64,000 bases of DNA from Primulina eburnea (lineage: Eukaryota > Streptophyta > Magnoliopsida > Lamiales > Gesneriaceae), in contig NC_133101.1 of NCBI RefSeq assembly GCF_022965805.1, positions 868,001 through 932,000 on the forward strand, read 5' to 3'. Below are positions 61,286-64,000 of this stretch, piece by piece (positions within the stretch are counted from its first letter, which is position 1; each line of letters opens with the position of its first letter). The notes beneath the pieces were generated by a model. That model was not told the DNA's origin, ran no database searches, and saw only the letters and a list, made by a program, of their open reading frames with translations. Both the position numbers and the translations under genes were made by a program.

Positions 61286-64000
61286 CTAACATGGGAAGAG
61301 CAAAAAGCCAGGTTCGACACGCATCTTCCTATCCACAAAACTAATTCTGTTTAGTTTGTCATGACACCAAATCAACTGGTCTCTTGTTATTCTTGGCATC
61401 CTCAGAACCCTAGAAACTAATCTCATATCTACTTGACAGAAAAATGAAAGAACTTGATCCCACTCGTCTTCACCATCGTCCCTACACCGTCGAAATTTCT
61501 TCAAAATGCAGTTCTCGCTCCTCAAAATGTCTTTCAGCTTTCTTTCCTTCTGAATTCCAATAGAAAACCCACAAACTTGCATTAACAAATACAATAAAGC
61601 TTAACATCTAAAACAGCTTTCGACAAGTTAGTGGAAAATTTAGGGACCTTTTGAAGAATTTTTCGGACGGCTAGTGATAGGCTCAGGTCTTCTGGATCCT
61701 GAAGCTGTGGAACAATCTTGTTGTGCATACTAGGTGGTGGAGCACTGGTGCAGTCCTTATCAGCTTTAACAAATCGCCAAAATATTCGAATCGACTCTTC
61801 AACAATTTCGACTAACGTTTCGATAGTAATAACGTTTTCATCTCTGTCTTTGGTCCACACCCTCCACTTTTTGTCCTTCATATTATCCACTGCCAAAAGT
61901 ACACCTTTAGCTTCAATATAAATGCCGTAAAAAAGTCTATTACCCCATTCTACAAAGAAAATTTCTCTACTATAATATATGAATGCAACACAAAACAAGA
62001 AAAAAAAACAAATAATATCTTAACTACTTAGAAAAAACTAATTTAGTGTTCATATGATGCATAAATACATAAAAAAAAAACACATGTATCACAATTCACA
62101 AAAGTTATCAGCATAATAATAGTTTAATTAAGAATTAAAATATAAATAATTAACTAATTATTATTTTTGTAAAACCTCCTTAATATACTTTTCTACAACA
62201 TCGCGAATCACTAAACCCGTTTATATTAATATTCTAATATGATCTCAACGACTACTTCTATCGATTCATGCACTCAAACTGAGGGAAAAATTTCTTACCT
62301 CTAATAACTGGAACTTGAAGAAGATTGCGAAGAACACACCTAGTTTTCGCATAATTTTGAACCCTTGGCCCTTGAAATTGCTCGTCTTCTGTGAACCTTT
62401 GCATGAGCACTTGAAACTGTTGGAACTCCCCAGCAACTTCATTGTATCTATTGATCCCCCGGGGGTCTGAATCCCATAATTCCAAGGCTTTCTCGTACTG
62501 CCAATACAACATCTCCCACGAAGCACACATCTGCCCCACGTATACTACTTCAACGTCACCTTCCAATTCATCTATAAACTTCTTCTTGGGATCGCTTCCG
62601 TGGATTTTATGTTTCGACAGCCATAGATTTTGCGAAACCAAGGATTTTAGTGTTGGCGCCGAAGGCTTCTTGTTTGCCGTAGATTGGAGGGGAACCTTTA
62701 GCTGCAGTAGACCTGCCATGCATGTTGCACACAAATGATGCATGAGGGTTGTCCAAGATATAGGTTATGGTTTACTTATTATTATTGATAAAATTATTAT
62801 CTTTATGATTACTGAGTATATATATATGTGTGTATTCAGAAAAGATGAACAAACGTAGGACAAAAGGAAATAAATTTCTGACACGGTCGATCAATAAATT
62901 CAGTTGACCCGAATGAAACCTCATAAATTACAACGACCACAAATGCGTAGGCTCGTTTTTCAAGCCATTAGCTTTTGAATTCCTAATAAATTCTTTTAAA
63001 TCATGATGCCACTCATGCATCGTAGCACCAAAAAAAAAATTTGTTTTTGTTTTTGTTTTGAGAATGGTAGTAACAATATTTAAGAAATTGGAAAATAATT
63101 TATTTTTATATTTTGCATTTTATATATGTCGGTAAAATATAAATACTATATTTATGTCACTAGCTAGTTTGGTCGTTCTATTGGGAAAAGCTTGTCTGGT
63201 TTAGTCACAAAGACTTTTAATGCCCCAATTAATTAAATACACGAATTAAATGCACACATAAAATAGTGTAAACATCACCCACTCATCCTCATCGTGCCTT
63301 GTACCAGACCAAGTCCCATGTTATTTCTGTTTTTGGAGAACCCAACGGACAAGATCTTATGGGTCCTCTAAAAACACCCACGGATTATTAATTTAGTAAC
63401 AATGCTAATAAATAATTATAAAACATATAAAAAAAACGTGAACAATTATTAATTAAAAAATATGATTAAAGAATAAAAGGTCTCTTGGCACACCAATATG
63501 TTCAAATGAAAAAAGTTATAATAAGAAATATTAATTTTCAATAATCAATGTAGTGTAGATCTATCCTACTGGTGATTGGTTGGGCTTAAAATAATTACTG
63601 GTGGTAGGTCATCAATTAACTCGTTGGAAAACTTAGGTTTTTAGGATTAAAAGTTTTGTATTTCAAGATCATTTGGGATGATTAAAATTTTAAAGATAAA
63701 AATAAAAGAGTAATCGAGAAGGTAGATTCCAGTCCGAATACTGGTCTTTTTAATGTTCTAGTTGTAGATTGAAATTTTTTAGCAGACTTAAAATTCATTT
63801 TATGTTCGACTTCGTATCGAATTCGTTAGCTCGTTTAATTTTAAATATATTTGCTAACGAGTATCGGAATGATGAGTGAAACGAAGAATGGAAATGTGGA
63901 CTCACCCATAGCGTACATCTTCTGATAATTCAAGATATCCAATTTGCGCATTCTTTCTCTGTAGCTCTTGTAGAATTTGTGAAGCTCCCCCATTCCATCT
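61286..64000 (-). CDS. DUF1666 family protein, C-terminal part
   Basis: Four exons are visible: 63906-64000 (cut by the window edge), 62299-62712, 61648-61841 and 61286-61549, all GT-AG and in frame. They encode about 255 residues ending LLFPC. Conserved stretches of PF07891 are present: GELHKFYKSYRERMRKLDIL, YQKMYAMG-LLQLK, VYVGQMCASWEMLYWQYEKA, GEFQQFQVLMQRF, GPRVQNYAKTRCVLRNLLQV, VEIVEESIRIFWRFVKADKD, KKERKLKDILRSENCILKKF. These plant-specific proteins are sometimes labelled ribosomal protein L34Ae, but the function is unknown and nothing here suggests a ribosomal role. The last intron is only 98 bp; reading through it gives shorter frames that can mislead. The N-terminus lies beyond the window. 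Confidence 0.9.

Noticed and set aside
61550..61647. Separate small genes formed by reading through the last DUF1666 intron
   Set aside because: A GT-AG intron from AAAAG|GTCCC to TTCAG|AAGG joins the exons in phase and matches the family sequence.

Overview
This window is nuclear DNA from a flowering plant. It is AT-rich, genes carry GT-AG introns in the positions expected of eudicot orthologues, and the gene families are plant-specific (PRE-type bHLH, HD-Zip, NAC, ABCB19, DUF1666). A dispersed GAGACGG-type MITE occurs about seven times; from memory it resembles repeats common in asterids such as Lamiales, so the lineage is an inference. Gene models were read by eye: exon ends are placed at GT/AG sites that keep the frame and the family alignment.

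Layout. 1-1712 (-): 5' half of a mitochondrial porin (VDAC), cut by the window edge. 3.2-4.8 kb (-): an orphan Ser/Arg/Tyr-rich open segment, then an HD-Zip I gene that stops just after its homeodomain. 5.9-12.6 kb: a transposon block with a 3.26-kb TG...CA solo-LTR-like element (TSD TTTTA), a head-to-tail concatemer of three miniature LTR retrotransposons (TSD TCACT), and a PIF/Harbinger-like element (TSD TAA) holding an array of GCGACGG palindromes. 14.3-15.7 kb (+): intronless glutaredoxin-like protein with CxxC pairs. 16.3-18.3 kb: decayed Ty3/gypsy gag and LTR-like sequence. 20.7-22.0 kb (-): PRE/ILI-type small bHLH. 22-29.6 kb: intergenic, several MITEs. 29.6-36.0 kb (-): complete ten-exon ABCB19-type auxin transporter. 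36-43.3 kb: intergenic, with a strong long hairpin. 43.7-45.6 kb (+): alpha-tubulin, tail-to-tail with CUL3 (46.2-50.0 kb, -). 52.5-54.0 kb (+): bHLH47/POPEYE-like factor. 54.8-55.1 kb (-): non-specific lipid transfer protein gene broken by a frameshift. 57.7-59.3 kb (+): NAC factor of the FEZ/NAC094 group. 60.1 kb (+): tRNA-Leu(CAG). 61.3-64.0 kb (-): DUF1666 gene, cut by the right edge.

The genes do not form an operon or a cluster. Several are growth- or auxin-linked in model plants (PRE, ABCB19, CUL3, FEZ-type NAC), but nothing in the sequence shows joint regulation. I found no new enzymatic or defence system. The most unusual structure is the miniature LTR-retrotransposon concatemer with direct LTR-LTR junctions; next are the truncated HD-Zip gene, the frameshifted LTP, the palindrome array and the 39.5-kb hairpin.
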